A stretch of 64,000 bases of DNA from Theobroma cacao (taxonomy: Eukaryota > Streptophyta > Magnoliopsida > Malvales > Malvaceae): contig NC_030851.1 of NCBI RefSeq assembly GCF_000208745.1, forward strand, positions 28,239,736-28,303,735, in the 5' to 3' direction. Under the pieces are notes generated by a model. The model worked only from the letters and a program-made list of their open reading frames with translations, searched no databases and was not told where the DNA came from. Numbering within the stretch: the stretch's first letter is position 1; every line of letters starts with the position of its first letter. Below, one piece after another: positions 24,504 through 36,886 of the stretch. Both the position numbers and the translations under genes were made by a program.

Positions 24504-27087
24504 GTTACAACGACAAAAGGTACAAGATGTGACTTTGGGGATGACAATTGTCGAGCACCTTACTAATTATAGTGAAAACTCCAACAAGGAAAAGACCCTC
24601 CATCCAAGACTAATAGCTTTAGCTTAAACAGTGGGGTAAAAATTTCGAGAGTGAGCAGACTCTCGAGTGGGGGAGGTAATAGAAAACCACTTGCTAAAGA
24701 CTCACCCCAACTAAGAACAAACAAGCCATGGAACTTCAAGTCACGATCTTCGATATCTTGTTTTTAATGTAAAGAACAAAATCGAGTAGCTCTCAATGCG
24801 ACATGCACTACCAATTTTGAAACACCCCCAACTCACACCACAATCAAAAAAGTTGAGGTAGAGCCAGCACAAATGGGTTCTATTCGTTTCCTCAGCACTT
24901 TACAAGCGCAATTAGAAAAAATGGAAAATGAACCCTAACAAGGTCTAATGTATGTAGAGATGTTGTTGAACGAGAAAAGTACCAAAACCATGCTCGACAT
25001 GGAGGCCTCAAACACTTTCATCACCCTAGGAGAAGTAAAGAGATGCAGTCTTAAACTTGAGAAAGACTTTTGGCAGATGAAGCCTTTAACTCGCCAGCTT
25101 CAGCTATCATGGGAAATGCCAAAGATGTAAAGGTTAAGATTGGCTCTTGGGAAAAGAAAATGAACTTAACTGTAGCCAGTATAGATGACTTTGATTTTGT
25201 CTTAGACTTGGATTTTATAACGAAAGCACAAGCCATCCCTTTCCTTGCTGCAAGTTGTTTAATGTTTTTTGGAGAACGACCATGTGTGGTACTAGCTACA
25301 ATACCTAAGAGTGGGAAAAAGATTATATCAGCTATACAGTTTAAGAAGGGGATTAAGAAAAGTGAGCCCTCCTACATGTTCATGCCCATCTACAAAGGCA
25401 AAGATAACACAAATACAATACCCAAAGAAATGAAACTGGTTTGGAAAAATTTTAAGATATGATGCTAGAACAATTACCCAAGGTCCTACCGCCTAGACGA
25501 ACTGTCTATCACGAGATAAAATTACTCTTAGGAGTCAAGCTGCTTATAAAAGGGCCATACAAGATGGCTCCTCCAAAGTTAATGGAGCTAAGGAAACAAT
25601 TAGATAAGCTGATTCAAGCCGGATTTATCCAACCATCAAAAGCACCTTTTGGGGCCCCAATACTCTTTCAAAAGAAGCAGGATGGGAGTTTACGATTGTG
25701 CATGGATTATCAGGCACTGAACAAAGTTGCAATTAAGAATAAATATCTTATCCTTCTTATAGTAGATCTCTTTGACCAGCTGAGTGGTGCAAAGTACTTC
25801 TCCAAATTAGATTTAAGATCGGGGATAACATTAAGTAAGAGTGGTTGAGGGAGATGAACCAAAAACCACATGCGTAAAACGGTATGGAGTATTTGAATTT
25901 TTTGTTATGCCTTTTGGACTAACCAATGCTCTTGCTACCTTTTGCACATTAATGAATCAAGTGTTCCATGATTATCTGGATAAGTTCATGTTAATCTACT
26001 TCGACAATATCTTAGTATACAATTTGACCTTAGAGGAGCATCAACGACATTTGTGATAAGTCTTTCAAAGGCTACGAGACAACCAATTGTATGTAAAAAA
26101 TGAGAAATGTGCATTCACGTAAACCCGAATTCAGTTCCTTGGCCATATAATTGAATAGAGACATATCCGTATGGACATGCAGAAGTTGAAGGCTATCAAA
26201 ATATGGGCCACCCTTAAGAATACAAATGAGCTTCGTTCATTCTTAGGGCTAGCCAATTATTATCAGAGATTTGTGGAAGGATATTCAATAAGGATAGTAG
26301 CATTAATAGAATTGATGAAAAAAGGACATAAGTGGAGTTGGACGTCGCAATGCCAAGAAGTCTTCGAAAGTTTGAAAGACATGAAGATGACAGATCATGT
26401 TTTATCACTTACCAATATTGCAAAGCCCTTCGAGGTACAGACAGTTGCATCAAACTTTACCTTTGGAGGAGTGTTGTTACAAGAAAGTCAAAAGTTGAAT
26501 AAAGCTAAGAGGAGATACACGACACAAGAGAAAGATAATGATTCATTGTTTACGAGCTTGGTGACACTACTTGCTAGGATCACAATTGGTAGTTAAAACC
26601 GAGAACACAACTATCAGTCACTTCCTTACATAACCAAAACTTACCGTCAAGCAAGCGAGATGGCAAGAGTTCCTAGCCGAGTTTGATTTCTCAATCGAGC
26701 ACACAGTTGGAAAAGCGAATCTTGTGGCAGATGCCTTAATAGGAAGGCCAAATTTACAGCTCTAAAGGTGATCGTACCAATGACAGCTAACGAAGTGACC
26801 ACAAATATATCTAATCTTATTGAGAAAAATTTGCATTGAGATCCTTAAGTAATGGCCATTAAGAAGTTGAGGGAGAATGGAAAGTCGAAATACTTTTGGG
26901 TGAAAAATGGACTCCTACTAACAAAGGGACCACACATATTTGTTCCAAGAGCAGGAAAGCTTAGGTAGAAATTAATGTTGGAATGTTACAACACTCCTTG
27001 GGTAGGACATCCAAGTTGGCAACGGACTATTACACTACTGAAATAGGGTTACTATTGGCCTCATATGTAGTAGGATGTGATGGATTA
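24504..27087 (+). pseudogene. G1 gag C-terminus, protease, reverse transcriptase and RNase H (Ty3/Gypsy), degenerate
   Basis: Gag resumes after the Copia insertion and reads into a linker that contains stops. Protease is at about 24948-25060, but the D-T/S-G active site reads LDMEAS, so Asp is kept while T/S and G are lost. Reverse transcriptase spans about 25459-26160: '[21 protein letters not shown]', 'FSKLDLRSG', a frameshift near 25830, 'FFVMPFGLTNA', and YFDN in place of the catalytic Y-x-D-D box, so the second Asp is Asn. RNase H-like sequence with 'ELRSFLGLANYYQRF', 'TQEKD' and 'IEHTVGKANLVADAL' follows to about 26765, then an integrase zinc-binding segment ending near 27060 with GYYWP. 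Many stops and frame breaks show a long-dead copy. Pol is interrupted at 27087/27088 by a solo LTR. Confidence 0.9.
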
Positions 27088-29707
27088 TGTGAGACCTCAA
27101 TCCTTATAGGCTCATAACGAGGCATAGGCGTAATAACTTGGGCTAGGGGTAGTTTTGTCATTTCCTCTAATAGGTTCCCAAAAGGAATTTTTTGATATTT
27201 AAGGTCTAAATAAGCATAAAGACCAAATAAATGATGTATAATGATGAAAACACAAAGAAAACTAGATGTGGCAAAAATTTTCGTAATAGGGGCAAAATGG
27301 TCATTTTTCACCTCGGGTCAAAATTTTTAAGTTTCGTAAATCCGAGCATGTCTATACCATTATGGACTTGTTTTAGCATCAAAAAAGTAAAAAGATTGCA
27401 CCAAGGATTGAAGGAGAACAAGTTAATGTGCTAAGGGCATTTTCGTAATTTCAACTGGAAAGGATAAGCTTGAGCTATAAATATCTTTTTCTTCCAGCAA
27501 CTTCTTCATTCTCCAGCAACTTCTTCTCTTTCTTCTTCTTCCATCTCACGTTGCTTCCATCCTCCCTGGAAGCATGGTTGAAAACTTCATAACTTTCTCT
27601 CTCTAGCTCCAAATTTCATGCCTTTGCCCACTCTTTCATATGATTTTTCATGCTCTTCCACTTTTAAACCTTAAAACCCTCAAAAAATCTTTATTCAGTA
27701 CTTTCTCTCACTAGTTGAAAGTTTTAGAGAGAGAAAAAAAGAGCTTTTATAGTAGCTCAACAATTTTTGAAAATAATTTCAATTATAAAGCTACCAAGGT
27801 GAGTAGTGAACTATAGTTGATTTTTAAGTGTTGAGAATGTCTAGTAATTAGAGTTGTGAGAGTTTATTTGTTGGCATTATTATTCATTTTAGTGTGACTA
27901 GAGATTGCAAATAATATCCATTTAATGGTGGTTGGAAACTAGTTAGGAATGACTAGTAGAACCCAATTTAGAAAATAGTTTTGGAATGGTATTAATACCA
28001 ATTTCGGTTGGTTGTGATGTTGTGTGTATAGGTTCCAACAAGGCCTCACATGTCCATTTGGAGCATTAGTTGATATTAGAGTCAAGCAAAAGAATCAACA
28101 AGACCGGTGAGTGAATTGCCTTCAAACTTGTTTTGGGGAATATAATGTATTTGCCACACATTTGAATGAATTATCAAGTTTTTCATAAAAACAAGTGCCT
28201 TGGGAACAAGCTTTTGCTAAATGGTTTTATGTTGTGATATGTGATTGCTATGGATTCATGCACTATTGCATTATGATGATATATATATGTGTGTATTGTG
28301 CATGATGATTGATATTGTGTATGATGACTGTAACCGTGTGTGTGTGCATGATGTGGGGGGATGAACATGCCGGTGATGATGGTGGCGTGAGAGATGGATG
28401 ATGATAGTGCCTTTTGTGCACGAAGTGGGGGGATGTACACGATGGCATTAATTGTGCACGATGTGGGGGGATACACACGATGACGCCGGCTATGTGCACG
28501 TTGTGGGGGGATGCACATGAGCCGGGTGTGATTATGATGATATTGATGTTTATCTATGTGTTTATGCATATCTATGCTTATGAAATGAAAGTTCATGAAT
28601 ATGATATATGATTGAAATGCATGTGAAATTTGGCATGATGGATCTTGAGAAATTCCCATTTTCTTGCAAATTGATCTTTATTGCAGCACCAAATGGATTT
28701 TTGTGCAAAGGAGGCCCCTTTTTCACTTAGGTGCCCTGCTTCTCGTTGCAGCGAGAAACATTCTGTTTTGGCAGCAGAAAACTCACTGTCGCGAAAATTA
28801 ACCTTGCTGCAGCGAGAAACTCTCAGGTTTTGATGCAGTACCTTCACTTTGATGAAGATGTTGACAACCTTCCCGTCCAAACTAGGAAACGTAGTAAACA
28901 AAAAAGTTGTAGCCCTGCCTCTTAGCTTTCTAATGGTGGAAATATCAGTTCAATTGGACTTCTGTATCGGGAGATATACCAGAAAAACAGAAATATATGC
29001 AAACTGGTAATGTTTCTCACTGCAGCGAGAAACATTCTGTCCTACATGCTACCCTATACGTTTTTTGACATATTTTTCACCCATTTAACTTCATGGATTG
29101 ATCATGGGTTGTTGTCACACTATGAGGTTATTAATAGTAGTTTGAAATAAGGGGTTTTTAGTAAGAAATTAAATCAATTGCATTGTTTTTGAAACAAGTG
29201 CATCATGATTTCCAAATTCTTCCTATTGATTGCTTGTTCCCTTCTTATGTTCACTCACTGAGTTTTATACTCACATTTTTAAAATTCATGTTTTCAGATT
29301 TGGAGGCAGTTGGGACCTAGATTGAGTTGCACACATATGCTCGCTTTCTTGGTAGGTGCTAAGGCATCTCAGTAGCTGTATCTTCACCCAGAGTCACTCC
29401 GCTGATGATCTCAAGTCTATTACTTGTGAACATGTATATGTAATGTAAACTATTAAGAGTCATGTTATAAATTAAGTATGTATATGTTGGATTGATGATG
29501 ACAGTACTTTGATATAATATAAAAATGAATATTCAGTTGTTATAAAATATTACTGGAACATTTACTTGTGAGAGTTACAGCACTTCATTTTAAAGATGAT
29601 GGATGGGAATGATAATTGGAATTGCATAAGGAGGCTTGCTTGGGCTTGGTGGGCTATGCCCATTGGGCCCATGCGTCGGTCATGGCCCAGAAATTTGGGC
29701 TGTGACA
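27088..29707 (+). repeat. solo LTR, chromovirus-like Gypsy family Y
   Basis: Starts TGTGAGACCTC and ends gggctgtgaca. A perfect target duplication gatta is at 27083-27087 and 29708-29712, and the G1 pol frame continues across the site. TATA box ctataaatat is at about 27474, followed by a pyrimidine-rich leader. The 3' part has 'cactgagttttatactcac' then 'ttttcag' (about 29258-29300). It contains the minisatellite 28343-28530 and three copies of tgcagcgagaaac (about 28747, 28812, 29023). No gag or pol. The 158-codon minus-strand frame across 28183-28659 is read through the minisatellite and is not a gene. Confidence 0.88.
28343..28530. repeat. minisatellite with tgtgcacgatgtggggggat units
   Basis: Four copies of a unit with tgtgca(c/t)g, an a/t-rich spacer and a G6 run start at 28343, 28415, 28453 and 28493 (spacings 72, 38 and 40 bp). 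The local base composition is unlike the rest of the LTR. Confidence 0.85.
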
Positions 29708-30302
29708 GATTATACGAAGACGTGCCTTATTTGCCAACAAGACAAAGTTGACAGACATAAATCGACAGGAATGCTTGAACCTCTACCAGTGCCAACCAAA
29801 CTATGAAAAAATATTTCTTAAAACTTTATTATAAGACTTCCTAAAGTGGGAGATATGACAACGAATTTGGTAGTGGTGGGTTGTTTCTCCAAGTACGTGA
29901 CATTTATTCTAGTGTAGAAGTTTGGCTCCGCAGAAGAAACGGTTCACATGGATTTTAAACATGTGGTAAAATATTGGGGTGTTCCTAAAAGCATTATCAA
30001 TGACAGATATCCAACGTTTACAGGCTTTTTCTAAAAAGAGCTTTTCAAGCTATTAGGGTCAAAACTCAACATATCTTCCAGTTATCACCCACAAACAGAT
30101 TGGCAGACAGAACGTTTCAATGGGTTATTGGAAGAATATCTACGACATTTTGTACAGGCAAGCCAGAAAAATTGGCCCAACCTACTAGACGTGGCTCAAC
30201 TATGTTTCGACTCACAGAATAGCTCAACCACCAATAGAACCCCTTTCGAGATCGTCACCAGACAACAACCTAAACTTTCCCATACCTTAGTGGAATCATA
30301 TA
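29708..30302 (+). pseudogene. G1 integrase fragment (Ty3/Gypsy), degenerate
   Basis: Continues G1 pol after the family Y solo LTR. It begins with the second half of the zinc-binding motif (TCLICQQDKVDR), then 'LPKVGDMTTNLVVV', 'WGVPKSIINDRYPTFTG' (second catalytic Asp), 'SSYHPQTDWQTERFNGLLEEY' (Glu region), and 'NSSTTNRTPFEIVTRQQP'. Stops occur at about 29803, 29820, 29914 and 30034. It ends near 'LVESYMS' at 30308 without the C-terminal integrase domain, chromodomain or polypurine tract, so a deletion joins it directly to the 3' LTR. Confidence 0.88.
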
Positions 30303-33100
30303 TGTCGTAACGTATGAGTGCGAGAACCCGACCATTAGACATGGGAAAATAAATATGTTAAGAGTCACCACCAATCTTTTACTTAGGTGCGATTGGCCAC
30401 CTATTAACTCGATTCTAGTCGAAGAAGTCCTAAATTAATTTTAAGTCCGTCGAAAGAATGAAAACTGGTTTACAATTTTTTTTAAAGTCAGGTTCGAGAG
30501 TGCAGTTACCCACAAGGAAGGATTAGCACCCCCGTGGCACCCGTTCCATGAATGGTACCATTTAATATTATGTTATCCTATTGAAACCTAAACCATTGAT
30601 GTTTCTTTAATCCTTATTTGTTAGTTAATTCTTTATTATATTAGTAGATTAAATTTTTTTATTCGGTTTTACAGGTGCACATGATGAAGTCGTAAAATGA
30701 TATCATGATTTACCAATTTTAAATAATGAGAGTGAAAACCTTGTATTGGAAAATTGTTCGTAGACCATCCCAACGCTTTGGTGAAGTCTCGAAGTTTTTC
30801 TCACCTAGGGATATCCCCAGAAGAACTTGTCTCTGCAAGCTCTTCAAGGAAATCCTATCGTCAAAATTCTCTTCTCATTAATAAAATAAATGTGGCATGC
30901 TATGACAAGATAAAATTATAAATGATGTCTACACGAACGCGTTTATAAATTTAATTGATTTGTAATTCATGCAATAATATGTTTAATAGTTAGGGTAATT
31001 CACTACCTTATTTTTTTTTATTGTATACATTTTTCAAGAACTTTCTATTTAAATCTATAACCTTTAATTAATATTATGGATTATATATTTTATTTAACTA
31101 TATAATTTATCAAATAAACAACTAATTAATTTTTTATTTTTTAATTTTTTTAATTTTTTTAATTTAATTAATTTTATTTAGCGATAGTTGTTTAAGTTAA
31201 TTAACTAACTATATCAATTTATATTTAGAGATAATGTTATATAAATATATTTCTTTAACAATTAAAATGATTATTTGAGTTAATGGGTATTGGAATATAT
31301 AGAGTTTGGATTTATCATGACACTTTGGTGAATATCCTCCTCAAATCTCGCACCTAAGAAATTCACCCCGAAAAAGGCAACTCCTTGCCCTTTTCGGGTG
31401 AAATTCCATCATTAGATTAACTCAAGTTAACCATTTTATTTTAATATTTATAATTTCATATTATATTGTATGTTTTTATACTTATAAATACCTAGACAAA
31501 TTTTATAATAGAAGTATTTCATTTCTTTTGCCTATATAACCTATTTATATTTTATCTTCTCTCTCTATGTGTACTCATCCCTATAAATCATATAAAATCT
31601 ATCTACCATAACTTAGTATTATCCTATTTCATTTTATTATATTTTTTAATTTAATGTTTCCTTATACATTTTCATTCTACACTTATATTTCCATAAATTT
31701 ACATACTAAATATTTTATAATTATGTTTAACATTTCACCATTTCCTTCGTTTTATTTCATTCTTGACATATTATAGTCTAGGTAGGCATTCCTCATCTAT
31801 ATGGATTTTAATCTAAATGAATTTATTCCTAACACTTACTTTTACTTTCACTATATTTAACTTCCATCTAAATCTACTTTTGTAATTAAATGCTTATTTA
31901 TTTATCTTTTTTTTTTGCTATGGAATATCTCTTTAATTTCCCTCATTCATATATATTTTAACCTAAATTATCACTAACATTACTTAGCCATTCATCTCTT
32001 CATATATATATGTATTCTAACTCATTAAATCTACTAACTTACAATTAAATATTTATCAATTTTTTCATTTACGGCTTTTATATATTTTACTTTTCATGTG
32101 CATGTATTTCAGAAAAATAATAAATCTATCATATAATTAATAAATAGAAAAAATAAAAAAAGACAACTCTAAACATATCAAACCCAACCCACTATTCAAT
32201 AAACAGACCCATTACCCAATAAGCTGAAGCAAACCCGAAGCTCCAAATGGATTCTGGATTAGTTAGGCTTCAAGCATCGCTGCTAGCTTGATTTGAATCC
32301 AAATGCTCAGATACAAAACGCACTGCTTAGGGAAGGAAAGGAAAAGACTTCCCTTTTTGCAGCTATGCGACGTCGTTTAAGGACCCACACGCACACAACC
32401 GGTTACTCTAAAACCCTAACTATATAAGCTATTTTTCTTTCCCTTCTTCACTTTTCCCCTTCCTCTTCTCTCTCTAAAATCGATTACTCTCCCTTCTTTC
32501 TAAAAAGCTCCCATTTTTTTGCTCTTTCATCAGCTCTCTCACACGCACAACCAGCGGCACTCACAACCTTTCTTCTGTCATCCTCACCGCCACTTACTTT
32601 CCACAAAAAGCTTTCCTCTTTCCTTCCTTTCACCAAAAAGTTTCTTTTCCTCACTCACCCTTCAACCGGTGGCACTAACAACCAACGACACTCTCCTTTG
32701 ATCTAATTCCTCAAAAACCCGAATCTAACTCTTACAACTAGCGGCACTCACAACCGGCCACTCACATCATATCCGAACCCCCCCAAAAATCCAAATCTAA
32801 CTCCTACAGTCGGCGGCACCCTTGTTTTTTCCTTTTTGTTCTTTGTGGTTATTGGCTGCTAGAGTTTTCTAGGTTTTTGATTTTTGATGCTGTTAGGGGT
32901 TTTCAAAATTCGCTCTCTCTAGGGTTTTACTGTTAGTAAAATGAGGTTTTTATACTCATTTTCCAAGCTTGGGGATGCAGTGTGAGCTCAATAATGGCAT
33001 GTATTGGTCTCTTTGTACTCATTTTCATATTAATAAAACATTTTTCCTTTTTTGTGGCTTAGTGGTTGCATATATGGCATTCAGTATGCCCTATGATTTT
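30303..33100 (+). repeat. 3' LTR of old Gypsy element G1
   Basis: Begins at or near TGTCGTAACG and carries 'gattggccacctatta' and 'ttccatgaatggtaccattta' blocks shared with 1-200. It has two of the reiterated boxes (about 30768 and 31315), a TATA box (tatataag, about 32421) with a CT-rich leader, and the end block shared with 6415-6500. It is about 2.8 kb. The outer end is ambiguous by about 20 bp because a Copia remnant begins there. The 60-codon frame at 32519-32701 lies in the CT-rich leader and is not supported as a gene. Confidence 0.78.
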
Positions 33101-34202
33101 GATGTGCATTGTCTTAGTCTGATTTGTTATTATTATTGATGTTTAATCAGATATAGCTGAGTATCGACTGATTTGCATGGAAGCGTCCACTCAAACATCA
33201 CGCGAACTATCGAATATATGAACGAATGAGCATAGTTCATGACATATAGGGCGGTGGCTACCATGGTAGGTTGCATTTAGTCAAGGGCTCATGTCTTTGG
33301 GTTTCCAAAGCCCAAAGATAATTCATCAGCATAAAAGGAAAAAATGGAAATAAAAGTAAAATGAAACTAAAATAAAGATTAAAATTAGTTAAAAAAATGA
33401 AAAAGGAGTCTGGACAAAAAATGTGTCTTCAATGTGGGAATTGATGATAAATGCAAATGTGTTTGATTTAATTATTTCAAATTTACTCAAGATTATAGCT
33501 TGTATTTATTGCCAACATATAAAAACCTAATGGATCATACATAATTAAAAGTTGTCAATTTAAGAATGTTAAAATTGGGGTTTAAGTTACATTTAATTGA
33601 AAAATAGTTGTAAACTTCAAAGGGTTAATTAAATGTGCTTAATCAAGTTAAGACAATTTTATAATTAACATAAAGTTAATTAAAAACCTAATGGGATTGG
33701 GGTTGCCTATAAATAAATGTTTATGTTGCCCATATGAGTGGGATACACAATGCTTGAGAGGAAGGAAAAGAGAGACGAAGAGTTCAATCTAAAGATGAAA
33801 ACTATGAGAATCAGTTTTTGATCTTCTTACCCTCACCATTTGGTCTTCCCTTCTCCTCTTCCTTGGATTTTCATCTTCCCTTGGTGAGGAGTGAGAAACC
33901 ATTACCTTTGATACCTAGCTAGCGCTAGACTTGGCAACAAGCAAACCCCATAACCACCCCTAGTGTTATTTATGATTATATCTTGTGCGGATCACATTAG
34001 AGCCTATACAAGTGGACAACTTTAAAACAAGTGAAGCTTGGTGGAAGGTTCTTTGAGACACAAATTGTTGAGCCTAAAGGTATAAAACAACTTTTACCAA
34101 ATAGTTAGGATTTTTCCATGTTAAAGAACAAAAGATGATCTTGCTATGTGAAAAGTTTTAAATTTTTACTGTGTATTGTAAATTGTTTGCATGGCATAAA
34201 TC
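33101..34202 (+). repeat. Copia-type LTR remnant, plus strand
   Basis: The stretch around 33505-33560 (gccaacatataaaaacctaatgg and neighbours) resembles the reverse complement of the Copia LTRs in this window. A TATA box (cctataaataaatg, about 33708) is in the corresponding place. It is interrupted at 34202/34203 by a Tekay-type solo LTR, and sequence continues at 36887. The outer boundary with the G1 LTR is uncertain. No coding sequence. Confidence 0.6.
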
Positions 34203-36886
34203 TGTCATGACCCGGAACTCCCATTGAGCTCGTGACAACAGCCGCAAAGTCTCGTCAGACATTCTTTACCCCGAATACTGATCGAAACCTTGCAAGGCTT
34301 TCGTATCAGTTTTCTTATCTCCCCTGTGATCGACAGTAACTAAAATCGTGTTTTGAAACGATATGGACCATTTTCCCAACCAAAAACAATGAAAATTTAT
34401 TTCTGCCTCATTGGGGTATTTTAGTCATTATTTTTTTTCGAAAATACCGAAACCCGCCAAAAACATGGTGTAAAAACTAAATATGTTCATACATACTTTA
34501 AATCAGATAACTGAAGTATAAAATTACTTTTACAGTGACACGTGGGTTCCCAACTGACCAAGAAGGTGTAGGCCTATGAACCCTTACTTTTTAGGATTCA
34601 ACTCCGAGATTAATTCTCGTCTTAATCAACTATCAACAAACTGTCCTGAGCCTGAAAAATGGATAGGAAGAGGGGTAAGATTACATAATCCCAGTGAATA
34701 AACAATTGCCATCAAAAGCATCTAAAGCCGAGTAGTTGGAGACAATATAAAAACATTATATCTCAATAGTGTTCATAACGCAAAATTCGTTTCAATCTAT
34801 ACCAAACAATTTCTTTTCATCAAAATTTTCCTGGCTTATGAATTTCCTAAACTTGGCCCATGCCAGAATCATTCTCGCGGGTACCTTCGTCAAGGTATCC
34901 CATTAAGACCGCCAAGGCTGTTAAATGTCTCATACCCATAAACATGTTTTCGCATCTGACACACAACCGTTCCTTGACGTTGGCTGAGTCTCACTCTCAC
35001 GTGGTGGCTCGAACGTGAGGTGCACTCAAATCTTACCTCAGGAGATACTTCATCCAACATCTCCCCTTGAAGGTAAATATATAATTGGGTTACCGTGCCC
35101 CTTTCATAGGCAGTCCACAGAAACCCCCATTACTGCAATGACCATTTAATATACCACCAGACCCATAAAATTTTCAGTAACATAATATGGTGAATAAAAT
35201 TTAATCCAGTTTATCGAGACCAATCCAAAACTGTTCATATATTTCATGCCAACCGCAAAAATTTAGCCATCATGCTACCATAGTGTCATAAGCCATAATT
35301 TAAATAACATAAAAAATCATAAATTTAACACAATCTCCATATACTCAATTTTCTCAAGACAATATTTGATTTCAAAATCAGTATAAATCTCATTTTTATT
35401 AAAAAAATATTTTAATTGGAAAACATAATATTTTATAATTTAAACTCACCATTCAATAAAAGCATCAAACAAGTATAATTAGTCTAGATATTTAAGATGA
35501 TAAATTGTCCACTCACAGTATTAGGAGTAGAAATATTCCTATTTTCAGTTCGCGGGTACAGTGCTTTACCCCGTATCCAATGGTTAACCACCTAGCCATA
35601 ATCCATGACACATATTTTAATTAAATTATGTCTAACAGTCATAAGCTATTTCAGGCTCGATATATATATGCATGATATGAAATGAAAAATGCACGGGTAG
35701 CCATCTAGCCCGGTATTGGCCTAAGTCGATTTTTCATCCGATAAATTGGCCAATGCGTCCAATTTCACTCCAACTTGCTCCATTTCTTTTCCAATTCCCC
35801 AATTCACCAAAAACTATTATTTCTTAATCAAATCACCTAGAATAACATCCCATTCTTCCTCATTATTCACTTAGAGAATTCGGCTATTGATGGGCACCAA
35901 ACCTTTGGTGGTTTTCTTTACTTGTTTTCATGCTGCACATCATTAATCACCTAAAAATCAAACCAATCCAAGATCATTCTCTCTCCATACCCATTTTGAC
36001 CAGCCATGAATTCACCATGAAAGCATGCTTTTCAACCATGGAAATTAAGGAAAAATGCATGGGTAAGGTAAATCACTAGCAAAATCAAAGAAATTTTACC
36101 TTTGCTTGATCAAATCCTTGAATNTAAATTTTACCTTTACTTGATCAAATCCTTGAATTCTAACACTTTCTCTTTGATTTTTCTCACCTAGGGTTTGTTC
36201 TTCCTTGGTTGCTCTTCTCTTCTGATTTGGCCAACCACTATGGGAGAAATGGGCTGATTTTTATGCCTTTTTATAAAGAAACAATAAAATAATAAAAACA
36301 TGACACATGGCATTTTCTTATTGGTTCAAATTTTAAATATTTGACTTTTAATTCTTTAATTCTCCACCACACATTTCTCATGTTTATCCATTTCCATGAT
36401 GAATAAAATTCCTTGGTCTTGACAAGTGTCGCGGGTGAAAATTTACCGATTTACCCTCGAGGTGGCAAAATTACCATTTTGCCCCTATACTCCAAAAATA
36501 CCAAAATTACAACTTTTTCACTTATCAACCTCAAATTATACTCCAATGAGTCAAATGTGATCAATCTTGATCAAAAAATTCTTCCAATATTCCAATTTTA
36601 TCCTCATGTGAAAAAATTACTATTTTGCCCCTAGATAGTGAAAGTTCCGGTTTGACTCCAAATTTATCCTCGAACTCCAAATTACCATTTTGAGTCATCC
36701 ATGGACTGTGAAACTCTTAATTTCACCTTAAAATTCTTATTTGAACTAGTTCGAGGCTTAATCGACTTAATGATACCATTAGAGGCAATATCGTCTTTTA
36801 ACGATTTTTCGAACTTTCTAAATATACAAACATTCTATTGAGCATGTAAATGACGTCGTAATTATTTTATAGAATAGGGTTTGACA
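34203..36886 (-). repeat. solo LTR, Tekay/Del-type Gypsy, subfamily 2
   Basis: On the plus strand it runs from tgtcatgacccggaac to agggtttgaca, with a perfect target duplication aaatc at 34198-34202 and 36887-36891. It shares the overall plan of 14636-17718, including 'catctaaagccgagta', 'ccttg.cgttggctgag' and 'cacgtggtggctcg', but is clearly diverged. It is 2684 bp. It contains a single N at 36124 beside a short local duplication. No coding content. Confidence 0.88.
36097..36160. repeat. short direct duplication flanking a single N
   Basis: The stretch ttttacctttgcttgatcaa with its continuation to ccttgaat is repeated almost exactly about 33 bp further on, with the N at 36124 at the junction. 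This is probably an assembly or gap-closure artefact. Confidence 0.75.

Noticed and set aside
28343..28530. CRISPR-like array of regularly spaced units
   Set aside because: Plant nuclear DNA, uneven spacing, degenerate units with no unique spacers; a minisatellite.
28183..28659. Repetitive 158-codon and overlapping frames, both strands
   Set aside because: Translation of the minisatellite within a solo LTR; repeats explain the regular peptide.
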